Origin: Corylus avellana
Lineage: Eukaryota; Streptophyta; Magnoliopsida; Fagales; Betulaceae
Assembly (NCBI RefSeq): GCF_901000735.1
Contig: NC_081542.1
Span: 34,277,243 to 34,341,242, forward strand
Direction of reading: 5' to 3'
DNA length: 64,000 bases
Of this stretch, positions 45,571 through 57,105 are shown piece by piece. A model generated the notes under the pieces. It did not search any database. It had not been told where the DNA came from and saw nothing but the letters and a program-made list of their open reading frames with translations. The position numbers and the translations under genes are program-made. Position 1 is the first letter of the stretch. Every line of letters begins with the position of its first letter.

Positions 45571-46469
45571 TTGCTTTACAATATTTAACCTTATAAACTC
45601 ATCAATAAAATTATAAAACATATCAGTGTTATGAATGCATTCNNNNNNNNNNNNNNNNNNNNNNNNNNNNNNNNNNNNNNNNNNNNNNNNNNNNNNNNNN
45701 NNNNNNNNNNNNNNNNNNNNNNNNNNNNNNNNNNNNNNNNNNTTAACCCTTTTGTTTCATATTCCCCATTTTCATATTCCTTAACTTCCCATTATGATTC
45801 CATGCCTATAAAATGGAGTATTGAGTTGTATAAAAAACACACAATAATATAAAAGAATCATACATAGTTCTTGAAGAACTAGTTTCACATATTGTAATCT
45901 CTTTATCTTGTCTTGTCATTCTCTTTGATTTTACAACAATCAGAGCTTTGATTTCATAATATAGAGTTATTCGAAAACTTAAAATTTAATAATTATAGAA
46001 GATCACTACAATATGCCACAGACGGCATATAATTTGTAACTTTTGTTCCTCAATTTTGTTCATTAACACTAATTTTATGGATGTGGTCTATTTCTTGGCC
46101 TAAATGCCATTAAATTTTTGAAGAATTTATGGATAGTTAAACATTTATGAAATTGCAATAAGATTCTCTGCTATCTCATAGAAAAAGAAAGTGGTCCAAA
46201 ATTGTCTTGTTCCTGGCGTTGGTGAAAGCTCCTGAAGTTGAGAGCAGAAGCCAGATATTTTAGAAATGATAGAAGTCAATGTTTTTTTTATTATTATTAT
46301 TTTTTATTTTTTATATTTGACCTACATTAACTTAGAGATTTGTTAAAGTGTTTTGTTGGTATAAAAGAATCTTATTCATAAAATAAAATAAAATAAAAGT
46401 GCTCCAAAATTCATAGTTTTTTTTTAATTTTTTTTAATAATTTATCTCCTTAATTGTCTTGTATATATA
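45571..46469. other. Intergenic sequence with a 100-N gap
   Basis: The gap is 45643-45742, probably of arbitrary length. After it, CCTATAAAATGGAG (about 45805) followed by AATAATATAAAAG and CTTTATCTTGTC resembles the second half of a small LTR, unproven. No gene is supported; the ORF spanning the gap is an artefact. Confidence 0.4.
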
Positions 46470-46925
46470 TATTTTTTTAAGTGGAATCTCATTCATTCAA
46501 AATAAATCAAAGATTACAATTATCCGATGTTACAAGTCATGAAGAAATCTAGGGTACTCATTCATCTAATTTTTCTCTGTAGATGTTTTGATTCCCTTCT
46601 AGTATGCTCTACAATCCAAGCCTAGTAACTGTGCAAAACAATCTTAGTATCCTCAATCAACTTACCATATCTTTGCCACAATGGATCTTTACTTCAAAAA
46701 GCATGGACCATCTCTAGAACATCACCTGTCAGGCTAACCTTTCTTATACTTAGATTTCTACCAAATAGCATTGCCTTCCAAGCCACATAAGCCTCCATCA
46801 TTGTAGGGTCCCCATTGCATCCCTAAAAATTACACCAGCACCCATCAATTTTCTGGTTTTGTCAAGTATTGCATCCCAATTTATTCTGTACACACCATCT
46901 ACATAAAACTTATTTTTATACAATT
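46470..46925 (-). pseudogene. LINE RNase H-like relic
   Basis: On the minus strand: YRINWDAILDKTRKLMGAGV, then after a frameshift EAYVAWKAMLFGRNLSIRKV, LTGDVLEMVHAF, stop, and KLIEDTKIVLHSY. This is the RNase H-like tail of a plant LINE, from a different branch than the copies at 27500 and 28985. Several stops show it is dead. Confidence 0.65.
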
Positions 46926-48391
46926 AGGAAGAGGTAAATTTAATCATTTAATACTTCCCTTTATGTGTGAACTTAATACTTTAACACTCCCTCATTTTAA
47001 TAGGTATGAAATATTTAATATTGAAATAGGGTAAATGACGAAGTAATTCTGATAGAAATAAGTAAATTAATCATTTGATCAATACTTTAACATAGTTATA
47101 TATCTACAGTTAGAAAATATATATTTTTATGATTTATTTGAGAATTATATCCAACTTCCCTAAATAAACATCCTAATTTCATCAATGGTCTAGGTGTCTT
47201 TAAAATTATAGGAAAGTGTCAATCCCGATCTTAAAAATTACTTAATAACACTAATTCCCTTAGGAGAGGCAAAGGCAAAGACATTCTTTGTAATTTATTT
47301 TTTTTGGCTTTTCCCTTATCTGAATAAAAATAAAAATAAAAGTCCCTTTGCTTAAGCCTACAGTCATGTATATCAAAAGAAAAAACAAACAAAATAAGAA
47401 GAAGATAGAGAAGACATGAAATGGATCTAAGAGGACCCTGCCTTTTTTATTTCAAATTCTTATTCTATGTTATAAATTGTACAAATGTATATCTTTATTT
47501 ATTTAATTTGTTTGTTTATTGATTTTATACTCCAAAACATATCAGGGCCAAGAAAATCATGCGTGGGCACATGAAGATGTATCATATTATCATAGTTACA
47601 AAACGAGCATTTTCAGTCATGAACGCTATCAAAATCAAGTTTTACAACAAAGTTGAAAATGAGTTTGTGATTGATTCTTTGATGTTTTACTTTAAAAAAA
47701 AAAAGAAATTGTTGCGGAATTAATTAGTACAGAACAATCTAAAAAAACACCGGATTCTATTTTTATAGCTGGTTGAGTTGAAAATTAAAATATATTTAAG
47801 AAATAATTATTATGTGTCTTTTCTTTTGTTTAACTTTTCTTAACACATACTTATTTTATTTTTTTATATCTTAATTTAATATATATTTTTTTATATTTTT
47901 TATTCATACTTTAACTCCCCTTATTGATGAATTAGTTAAATAAAAATAATTGAGTAATCATCACTATTCATAGAAAAGTACTAGTTATCTTACCCAATAA
48001 TTTCAATAAATATTAAATTTTTTTAAAAAAATTAAAGTCATGCAAACTTGGTTTTCTATCTAAACTTAATTTTATTTGGAAGGTCCTATTTCCACATGGC
48101 AACTACCTTCCTAGAAATAAAAATGTTTTCCATTTCATTTGAAAAGAGATATTCGCTTTACAAATAAATTAAAAATTAAAAATATTAAGTCAAGTTGGTT
48201 GTTTTCTTAACTATTCCCACCTGTATTTATTTAAAAAATAAAAATAAAATAAAAACTATTCCCGCCTGCAAAGCGGCTAATAATTTAATATAATTAATAG
48301 ATTACCAACAGCCTGCTGGAGGGTAGCTGTCGGACAACGTGGGTGGGAATTATTTAGATAAAATATTAGCTGCCATTCATTTGAAAAGTAG
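46926..48391. other. AT-rich intergenic sequence
   Basis: Text at 46920-47100 (GGAAGAGGTAAATTTAATCA, ACTTTAACACTCCCTC) is part of the TATCAGAGCC repeat family seen at 12364 and 33955, reversed. Otherwise nothing is supported. Confidence 0.4.
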
Positions 48392-48650
48392 GGATTCGGT
48401 TCCTAGAATTTTTTTTTAGTTTCTGAAATTTTAAATTTAAGCCATTTATTTTTATTTAAAAGTTATTATCCTATTACGTGTCTCACTACTAATAAAATAA
48501 TAATAAATTTGTAATGATATTAATAATCATCATTATTTTATTAGTAGTGCGATACGTGGTAGGACAATAATTTTTGGATGAAAATTGATTGTTTGAATCT
48601 GAAATTTCAGAAACTAAAATCCCCTTAAAAATTTCAGGGGATTCGGATCC
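48392..48650. mobile_element. Foldback MITE, perfect 9-bp TSD
   Basis: GGATTCGGTTCC on the left is mirrored by GGATTCGGATCC on the right; inner words AGTTTCTGAAATTTTA and CCTATTACGTGTCTCACTAC pair with their complements. GAAAAGTAG is duplicated at 48383-48391 and 48651-48659. Confidence 0.85.
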
Positions 48651-48659
48651 GAAAAGTAG

Positions 48660-49530
48660 AGTAAAGTTGATATAATATTACCAAAAAAAAAAAAAAAATT
48701 CCCATATAATATTAATATTGACACATGTTTAAAAAAATTTTAAAATAATATATCATTAGATTTACCAACTTTAAATTTTGATCTAAAACAAATATTCTCG
48801 ATTTCAGAAAAATGCTATTTTTCAAAAATTTGATTTCAAAAATGTAATCTATTGTTAATTTGTTTTAGTAAATACAAATATAAAGTGATGAGATGGTGAC
48901 ACATTAATTTTTTAAAAAAAAATCTTGAAAAATCTAGCATTTCTCTTTCAAATATGGGCACATTATTGGGAATTATAATGGAAAAAAGTACATATACTTT
49001 CCTCCGACTATAATTCTATTTGCAATATCTTCTCGAAAAACAGCGGTGCCATTGCTCTTGTGACCCATGATAACTATGGGTGGGTGGCAAATTTTTTTTT
49101 TCTGAATTTTTTATAAGGAAATTTTTATTATAAAATAACCATTAACCACTTAAGCGGAGTGGTTGCGGTTATTAAAATTCAATAACGGCTGTTGTGATTT
49201 TAGCCAATAACCACTAACCGCAACTGCTTGTACACCCCTTAATGGATATGCATACTTTTCTATATAATAATTTATATGTAATGTTATTTAGCAGATTCGT
49301 ATACACTTGTCACATAATTGAATGACGTGATAGTTAAAAACAACCATTGAATCATCACTTATTAAAAATAAAAATAAAAACAACTGCAAATTTAAGATTT
49401 AATTTCAACTGTCACGTTATTCTAATTATATGATAATTGTATAACAATTTATTAAATAACATTAGATTATAAGAGAAGCAAACATGACTGCCCAATTTTT
49501 TAACAAAAGAGGCTTTTCAACATACTGTCT
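48660..49530. other. Intergenic sequence, nothing recognised
   Basis: AT-rich with short A and T runs; no gene, TIR or LTR could be supported. Confidence 0.35.
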
Positions 49531-49534
49531 AGAA

Positions 49535-49640
49535 GTTTCCAAAGATAACTCAATCAATTAGAGACCATACTTCATAAAATAAAAGTTATTAATTCGAATC
49601 TTGTCTTTCCCTCGTTATCATTCATAAAAAAAAAAAAATA
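49535..49640 (+). mobile_element. Worn SINE copy, family 1-like
   Basis: GATAACTCAATCAATTAGAG (A-box), ATTAATTCGAATCTTG (B-box) and an A run at 49626-49639 follow the spacing of family 1, with more substitutions. Target duplication not seen. Confidence 0.5.
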
Positions 49641-50978
49641 GCAGAGAAACCTTAGACGACAAAATTATCGTTGGTGTTCGGGTGTTTCTTTGTGATATTG
49701 TAACTTTCGAAAATTATATTATTAGATTTGATTTCAAATAAATAAATAAACAATATATGTTGGGCCCACTGCTCACGAGGGACATCGGCCTCCCCACCTG
49801 TAGCCTACCCAAGAAGACGTGCCAGCGGTGGCAATGGAAATGGTATGTACCTTTTTCATATGAGGAGTCAATAATAATATATAAAAAGTGTAATATACGA
49901 AGCTGGGCAGTGTTTGGTTTGGTACAACCTGAACCAGCCGGTATTCATTTCATTCCTCTGTGGATGAAATCTGAAAATGTCCTTTTGCCTCTTCCTGATT
50001 TGACACTTCTCACCCATCAATCTGACAATCTCTGCCCTATACATCATTCATCTCCGCCTCCTTTTTCCCCTGTCCCTTGGTTCCTTTCGCGATCCCCGAT
50101 AAATCATTTCTCCTCTCAACTCTCATCCACACCAGATTCCTTCCCCTTTTCTCCGGGTTTTTGTAATTTATTGTTGTTGCTCTTTATCATGTTTGTCATT
50201 GGTTGTCATGATATTGATGGGGGGTTTTGTTCCTTTTTGTTTGCGTGAATCCAGGCTTTTCAGGATTCCTTTTGCACATGCATGATCATCATCCTTCCTT
50301 GTTTCTTTTGCTTTCTGGGTTTTGCTCAGAATTCAGAAATTCAGAATCCTTTTAGCGTAAGACAATTTTGGGTTCTGACGGAATCTCAAATCTCGAAAGG
50401 AGAGAGATATCATCAAGTTTTTGGTTTTTCGTCTTTGCCAATCTCTCTTTCTTCTGTGACAAAATTATACTTCTTTGGGATTGTGGGTTCCTTCGGTTGT
50501 ACTTGTTCTTGCTTTCTTCAGCATTGGTGGGGTCTCAAAGAGACGGCGTTTCTTGGTTTTTAATCCCTTCCTGATCACAGTTGGATGAGTATCACATGGG
50601 TATCTTTCGGCACTCTCTGGATTGAATTTGGCATCTGCTTTTCTTGCTTTCAATTTGACGATTGAATTTTGGTGCAAAATCTGTAAGTTTTCATGCCACT
50701 ATGCTGTACTAAATCCTGTTTTAGTTAAATCTGATGATTTTTGACTGTTTCTTTGGGTCTTAACAGATTTTCATGGGTGTTTTTTCTGGTTGCTTCCGCA
50801 GAAATTCTGGATCGCAGACCTGTGAGTTTTCTTGGTTGGACTGGTTATATAACTGGGCTATATTCAACTTTTCTCTGCATTGATGTGGATTCCTTGTGAT
50901 TGCTCTAGCATTTTATGCTATTTGTGAGGGAGCTCCAACTGTTTTTTAAGATGGAATGATTTTGTGAGTGAACCTCAA
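49641..50978 (+). promoter_or_regulatory. Presumed promoter and 5' leader of the O-fucosyltransferase-like gene
   Basis: The stretch changes from AT-rich to CT-rich, gene-like composition near 49980. A TATATAAAAAG at about 49878 could be a TATA box. A plausible 5'-UTR intron has donor CTGTAAGTTT at about 50680 and acceptors TTAACAG (50766) or TTCCGCAG (50802). A two-codon upstream ORF (ATG GAA TGA) lies at 50951. The 163-residue frame at 49757 lacks support as a gene. All of this is inference. Confidence 0.4.
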
Positions 50979-52319
50979 ATGGACTTATCGGCCAATTGTA
51001 AGCATTCCAAATTCTTTGGCCGGAATTTGAATTCCATAGCATGCAAATGTGTTGTTTTGGTTGTTTTTGCTCTGGTTACTAGAGCTGTTCTGGTTCCTAG
51101 ATTCTCTGCCTTTGGTGGGATTGAGCAGCAGGACTTGGTGTTCATCCACAGTCGTTCTCTGTCATTCAATTCTGAATTTGGAATCCGGAATGATAAATTC
51201 CTGGAGGTTCCTCAAATTGTATGGGGTTTAAACAATCAAAAAATTGCATTTGCAAGAGCTTGTCTAACAGCTAGAATGCTGAACCGAACTCTTTTGATGC
51301 CTAGCTTAAGTGCGTCCCTGTTCTACAAAGAAATTGATCTCTTGCAACCCATTTCCTTCGATAAGGTGTTCCAATTCAAGAAGTTCAATTCACTCTGCAA
51401 GGAATTTGTCCGATTGGGCCGCTACTCGGATCGTTTGAATCGGACGGGAGTCTTTGAGCTTCATAAAGGTAGTGGAAGGAAGTGGACGATTGAGAGAGAT
51501 TTAGATCAATTGAGACAGCATAGCAAGGACCCCTTTGATGAGTATGAGGTAATTCGAATAGTTGGGAAGAACCCTTTTTTATGGCATGATCATTGGCCTA
51601 TTAAGGACTATGCCAGGGTCTTTGAGTGCTTAGTTTTGGTTGATGAGATAGCGAAAGAAGCCGATATAGTTGTATCCAAGATTAGAGAGAAAGGAATGGA
51701 GGTAAGAAGCAAGATTGAGTCTGTACAAAATGGCATTAGTTCTGAGAGTTCTTCATTGCAGCCAGTGCCTTATGTAGCCGTCCACATGAGGATAGAGATA
51801 GACTGGATGATTCACTGTAAGAAATTAGAGCAGAGATTAAACATAAGCCAAATTTGTAGCAGCAAGGGGGAGATTATGGAAAGAGTGGGGAACATTATGG
51901 GCCTGAAGACTCCAACTGTGGTTTACCTTGCTGTGGCTGATAGTCTTCTTGATGATTCTACTATATTGAATGGTTGGAAGGAAGGATTGCTTCCTGTGGA
52001 GAAGAAGAAACTGGGTGTTGATGGGATTTACAAGAAGTATCCATATCTCATGCAGTCAGCAATTGATTATGAAGTGTGCTTAAGGGCTGATGTCTTTGTT
52101 GGAAACAGCTTTTCTACATTTTCAAGTCTTATAGCTCTTGAGAGAACACAGAAGATGATCAAAACCGGGGTTACAAGCTCGTGCCGGGTGGATGTAAGGT
52201 GGCCGTCTTATGCGTATAATATACTAGGGGAATCAAAGGGCCCTCATAGATGGATGACTACTATGTCTGATTCAAGCCTTCAAGCGATTAGCTATGGCTC
52301 CAATGACATCTCTTGTTGA
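50979..52319 (+). CDS. O-fucosyltransferase-like protein, intronless
   Basis: Members of the plant O-fucosyltransferase (GT106/GDP-fucose transferase-like) family move sugar from nucleotide donors onto Golgi targets such as cell-wall glycans or proteins; this one's substrate cannot be told. The 446-residue frame starts at the ATG at 50979 (an upstream GTG is not a likely start). Residues ~1-23 are basic/polar and ~24-40 hydrophobic (KCVVLVVFALVTRAVLV), a type II membrane anchor. Next come a VPQIVWGLNNQKIAFARACL block (the family's GGLNQQR-like loop), an AVHMRIEIDWMIHC motif near residue 270 (HxRxExD, donor-binding), and VFVGNSFSTFSSLIALERTQ near the end. There are four NxT/NxS sites. No frameshift or stop. 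Many family members have introns, so the single exon may reflect a subfamily or an old retrocopy. Family certain, activity inferred. Confidence 0.9.
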   Translation: MDLSANCKHSKFFGRNLNSIACKCVVLVVFALVTRAVLVPRFSAFGGIEQQDLVFIHSRSLSFNSEFGIRNDKFLEVPQIVWGLNNQKIAFARACLTARMLNRTLLMPSLSASLFYKEIDLLQPISFDKVFQFKKFNSLCKEFVRLGRYSDRLNRTGVFELHKGSGRKWTIERDLDQLRQHSKDPFDEYEVIRIVGKNPFLWHDHWPIKDYARVFECLVLVDEIAKEADIVVSKIREKGMEVRSKIESVQNGISSESSSLQPVPYVAVHMRIEIDWMIHCKKLEQRLNISQICSSKGEIMERVGNIMGLKTPTVVYLAVADSLLDDSTILNGWKEGLLPVEKKKLGVDGIYKKYPYLMQSAIDYEVCLRADVFVGNSFSTFSSLIALERTQKMIKTGVTSSCRVDVRWPSYAYNILGESKGPHRWMTTMSDSSLQAISYGSNDISC

Positions 52320-53088
52320 TGCTTATGGTATGTGACTTGTGCTACAATCTTTCTCATTGGTGTAGATAATGAGGCTTCTCTCCTTTTTGCAATATTTAGA
52401 TTGTCACACTGGCAGAAGTGGTTGGTATAGTTAGAATCACAGAATTCTTTTTTTGTAGACAAAAGGCAGTAATAGATAATGTCCAGAGAGCAGTTTGATA
52501 CCCGATTCGGTACATTTTGCTTATATATAATTTTGTGAATTGCTTTTATTTTTATTCTTTTCATCTCAGTGGCATACTTTTAAGTAAATTTTCCTACAGC
52601 ATATAATGTATCATTGTTCCATTTACCAGTCAAGTAATAGAGATCCCTTCAATTTCTTCTTTACTTGTTGAATTTTCTCAGTTGATGAAGATAAATATGT
52701 TCCCCTCTTTGAAATTTTGGATCCTATTAGTTTATACTGATCTAGGAATGGGCATAAATTTTTGTGCGGGCTGCTAGTTAGAGAAAAAAATGTCTTGATT
52801 CTCTGTTTGTGGGCGACAAAAAGAAAAAGTGAAAATTTGAAATAAGTTGCACCAGTATGCTAGTTGTATCTCTTTTTGTTGATCTTCTCAGAACTCAAAT
52901 ACAGGGTTTCTTTCTTTTCTATTTATTTATTTTTTATTTTCCCTTTATTTATTTATTAATTTCAATTCTAGAGTGTTCTTTCCTAGCAAATAAAGTACAC
53001 CTGTTATGCCTGATTCTCTCTTATTAAATGTGGTAAGAGTTTTTAAATGCTGCATTTATGCACATCCTTATCTTTAATAAAGGGCTTA
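52320..53088 (+). other. 3' UTR and intergenic sequence after the fucosyltransferase-like gene
   Basis: The first ~250 bases are probably 3' UTR; no clean AATAAA lies in the first 200 bases. TTTATTTATTTATT-type tracts at 52918-52965. No further gene. Confidence 0.4.
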
Positions 53089-53339
53089 GGTTATGTTTGG
53101 TACGCCAAATGACTATTTCATTAAAAAAAAATGAATAGCCTTTATTAAGAACGGAAGAAAGTGGAATGAAATAACCGTGGAATAGCCATTCCCTCATGGG
53201 CCATGGGAATGACCGTAAGTGTTCGAGTATATGGATACTTTAACACTAAGGCTATTTTATTCCACATTCCTTGGTTCTTTAATAAAGGCTATTCTTTTTT
53301 GTTTTAATGGAATAACCATTTCACATACCAAACATACCC
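53089..53339. mobile_element. Harbinger-like MITE, TTA duplication
   Basis: GGTTATGTTTGGTACGCC on the left is mirrored by ATACCAAACATACCC on the right; inner ATAACCGTGGAATAGCC pairs partly with the other arm. TTA flanks both ends (53086-53088, 53340-53342), the usual duplication for PIF/Harbinger elements. Confidence 0.75.
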
Positions 53340-53873
53340 TTAATGATATTTTGTACTATTGCAAAAGTGTTGAGATGAAGTTAATAGGAGGAGACAATTA
53401 GTTGAGGTTGCTTGCTGTTACATGATCATCTGATTTTTATTGTGAATTTATTAAACTAAAGCTTCTCAAAATTAGATTTATCATTATTTATCTTATTTTA
53501 TTGTAAATGTCTATTTAAATGCTCTCAGATTTTATTATTTTTTTTTAAAGTATTTAATATAAAAGAGAACAGAGATTGTAAGAAACATTGAATGAAGTGT
53601 TTAATACAGAAGTGAAGAGAGATTCCTTATTGACATTGCAAGAGGATATATTCCTTTCCTACTTTTTTTACGTGAAAAACTCATTATTGTTCTCATCCAT
53701 GTAAGTTAAAGGCGATTCCTTCTCTTTGAATGTAATTTCATGTCCTGCTGGCTGCTTCATTAAAGGAGTGACAACAATTGCATGCTGGCTTTGGGTTCTT
53801 GGCATATTTTTAAGCCTTAGAAGTTGCTCATTTGTGTAATATACTCATTTGTGTAATATATTTGATGAAGCAA
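53340..53873. other. Intergenic sequence
   Basis: AT-rich; TTTGTGTAATATA is repeated at 53830-53861. Nothing else is supported. Confidence 0.4.
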
Positions 53874-53876
53874 TTA

Positions 53877-54117
53877 GGCTCCGTTTGGTTTGTGGAATAG
53901 ACTCTTGGATTGGACTAGCTAACACTAGGTATAGCTAGTCCTTTGTTTGGTAACACTCTATTCTTGGGAATAGTCTATTCCTATGGGACTACTAATCTCA
54001 TACACACAGAGTTAGTTAAGTCACTAAAAAATGAGTGGTTTAGCTAATCATTTCCTGTGGGATTAAATTAATTATGTAAATTGTCACAAAAAACCCCACT
54101 TGTGGGATTAAATTTCG

Positions 54118-54163
<46 letters not shown>

Positions 54164-54557
54164 TCTCCGTTTCTCTTTTCTCCGTCTCTATATTTCGTTT
54201 TCTCTATTTTTCTATCTCTCTTTCTATTTTCTCTCTGATTCTTCTGGTATAGTTTTCCTGCAAGTGCAAATGATTTTNNNNNNNNNNNNNNNNNNNNCTT
54301 TTCTCTCTAATTCTTCTGGTACAGTTTTTCTGGAAGTGCAAACGAAAATTTTTTTTTCTCTGTGTTGTCTCCCTTCTCTATACTCTCTCTTCTCTGTACC
54401 TTTCTCAATTTTATTTATTTTTTATTTTTTTAATTCTGTTTTTTTATTTCTTTTGATTCACTGTATCGTTTCTCTTTGATTTTATTCTCTCAGTCTATTT
54501 GTTTTTTTATTTTATTTTATTTCTATTTCTCCATCTCTCTTCTCTATACCATTTCTC

Positions 54558-54613
<56 letters not shown>

Positions 54614-55141
54614 GAGAAACAAAATCTGCAAGATTTTTATAAAATACAAATATATAATTTGTTTTTTGATTTCTTTTTACTCTCTGTACATTCTCCAAAT
54701 ATATTTTTTTGATTTCAAGATTGAGTTTGATTCTATTTTCTCTAACTATATTTTTTTTATATAGATAATTTTGTAGCATAATTGAAAAAAAAAAAAGAAA
54801 AAAAAAAAGAAGAAGGCGACATACCTTACATAATTAAAAACAAAAAAGAAAAAAAAGTTATAGTAAAGTTGTTTATGTTTAAAAAAAAAAAGGAATGAAA
54901 GTCCTTAATAATATAAATTGTATTTGTATTATAAGGATATTTTAGGAAATTTGATCACAATATGATTCAATTCACCAACATATTGCATTGTACCAAACAA
55001 AAGAATATGATTAACTAGTCTATCCAGCGTTACAACCAAATAAAAGAATAGGAATAATTAATTTATTCCACACTCTTCTATTCTCAGTAGTAGCTAATCA
55101 TTTTTCCAATGGACTAGACATTCTGCGAATCAAACGAGGCC
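53877..55141. mobile_element. Harbinger-like non-autonomous element, TTA duplication
   Basis: Ends GGCTCCGTTTGGTTTGTGGA and the complement GGCCTCGTTTGATTCGCAGA; TTA at 53874-53876 and 55142-55144. Arms also share ATAGTCTATTC/GACTAGAC words. The interior is low complexity: (TC)n at 54120-54147, a 20-N gap (54278-54297), a CT-rich repeat of GATTCTTCTGGTA, and a long T run (54560-54610). The frames here are artefacts. Confidence 0.8.
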
Positions 55142-55144
55142 TTA

Positions 55145-56700
55145 GTGAAACCATATGTGGGAGCTTTTAGTACATCCCATTGAAATGAAATCACATGGAA
55201 TTATAACATGAGAAGTGATTTACGTCAATATTTCTCTCATCTTTTCTTATCTCATCCTACAAATTCAATAGATCAATCATTAAATTTGTGAACTCATGTG
55301 GACCTCACACAAATTTAACGGTAGATTCATCTATTCATTATGGAGATAGTTAAAAGATGATTGAAAAGTAAATGAATTTTATCATTTCTCTTATAAAATT
55401 GATGCTGGTATAAATGTGGCAGAGATGTACACAAAATTGACGCTAATTTATAAAATCTACATGTGGTTTCACATATTCAATGGTGGATTTTATGTACATT
55501 TTGTTGAGATGGTATGCTCTATTCGTCATTAATAATTAATAAGTATGTCAGTGAATATATATATATAATCCCATTGCAAAGCAACCCCTTCAAATAATTA
55601 GTTCCAGGGGTGGGGAGAGAATAAAATTATTAAGATACTATCATTACTATACATTAAGGTGGACGTCATTGTACTCTATACAAACCCTATTATGGATTCC
55701 TCTTAATCATCCATATCAATCAAATTTCTATTTTACAAGAGGGACAAATGATTTCTCAACCAAATATTTAAATTCTAATAAAAAAAAGATGTCTACTTTA
55801 TATATATATTTTGGGACTTTAACGCTTCACCCCTTCATGCTTTGACATCCTAATGAAAAATTCTGATTTTGTTCCCGTCAATGGTCTTCTAGAGTTTAAT
55901 GGAGGTTTTCCTTCTAATATAAGATTTAACCAACGCTAAGTATGGGTTTTCCTTCCCAAATAATCCTCATTTTATCGTGGAGTTGCAAGAACCGATGTCT
56001 ATTGTGCATCATTTGTCGGACGTCAGAGTGAAGCTCATTTTCAATAGTTTTTGTTAAGTTGATTTAAGTATGAGTTTTCCTTTCCTATTGCAAGTATTCC
56101 TTCTCTTATCACGGAGTTGCAAGAACCAATGTCTATTTCGCATCATTCATCAAACATCTCACATCAAAGTGAAGCTCCTTTTCAGTGGTTTCAGTTCAAT
56201 TAATTTCAATGCAATCTTTCTTGACGTTCAAGATTTATTGCTATTGCTGCAAGCGTCACCTTGCTTAAAAAACCGTTACTCCTAGCGGTCCTCTTCTTAT
56301 CGCTCAGACTAAGAAGTCATTGGACTTAACTAATTTTTTAGTACATGTCAATTTACTCTCGGTTTTTTTTTTTTTTTTTTTTTTTAATTTTATTATTATT
56401 ATTATTATTTTATGTATGAACTGTTTTGGGATTATTGATGTTAGGACGGCCGCTTCTTTTCTCTTGTATTTTATTTTATTTTATAATATATGATTCCACA
56501 TGCCACCATAAGAATCATCATCACACATCACTATATCTAATCTCCATTGACAAAACAGATTGTCATGATGAAAAGCACGATGAACTGACTGGTAAATACA
56601 ACTCATGCAATCCTCAAGTATGGGGAAGTGAGATGCCATTTGCTCCAGATCATGGCAATATGAAGCACATTACAGCAAATTTCAGCAACTCTGCTAAAAA
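55145..56700. other. Intergenic sequence with a tandem duplication
   Basis: Two units of about 130 bp (from 55937 and 56066) share AGTATG(G/A)GTTTTCCTT, CGGAGTTGCAAGAACC and AGTGAAGCTC. T and (ATT)n runs at 56363-56410. No gene is supported. Confidence 0.5.
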
Positions 56701-57105
56701 ATGAGGGAGAAAACCACCAGTTTGGAGAGAGAGAGAGAGAGAGGATCTTTAAAACGGAAAGATATGTTTTATTGGCTATAGTTGAGTGCCATGGTAAATG
56801 TCCCTTCAATTCACTGATATAAGAAATGTTTTCTATTCTATTTTGTTTCCTTTCGAGAAGAAAGCAATTGATAAAGCATAAATTCTTCCCCTCAATCCTT
56901 ATGCAAGGGCCATCAGGATCACAATTCTCCAGCATGTAATGGCTAAGAAAACTACATACAAAAGAGCTAATTTCTGCATGTGGGTGTAAATGAACATGGA
57001 GTGAAGAGAGCAAGAAACTCTTTCCAATTTTCACCCCTTGCAGCATTCATTGTTGGGAAGCTAAGCAGCTTATTTCCTGATTTCAGGAGGAATCATACAA
57101 TTGCT
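56701..57105 (-). other. Probable 3' UTR of the RBR gene
   Basis: This follows the stop codon at 57106-57108 on the minus strand. A (GA)n run lies at 56725-56743. The 147-residue frame in this stretch has no family signal and is not called. Confidence 0.4.

Noticed and set aside
49757..50248. 163-residue frame upstream of the fucosyltransferase-like gene
   Set aside because: No domain, leader-like CT-rich composition; more likely promoter and 5' UTR.
56603..57046. 147-residue minus-strand frame after the RBR stop codon
   Set aside because: No family signal and located in the expected 3' UTR.
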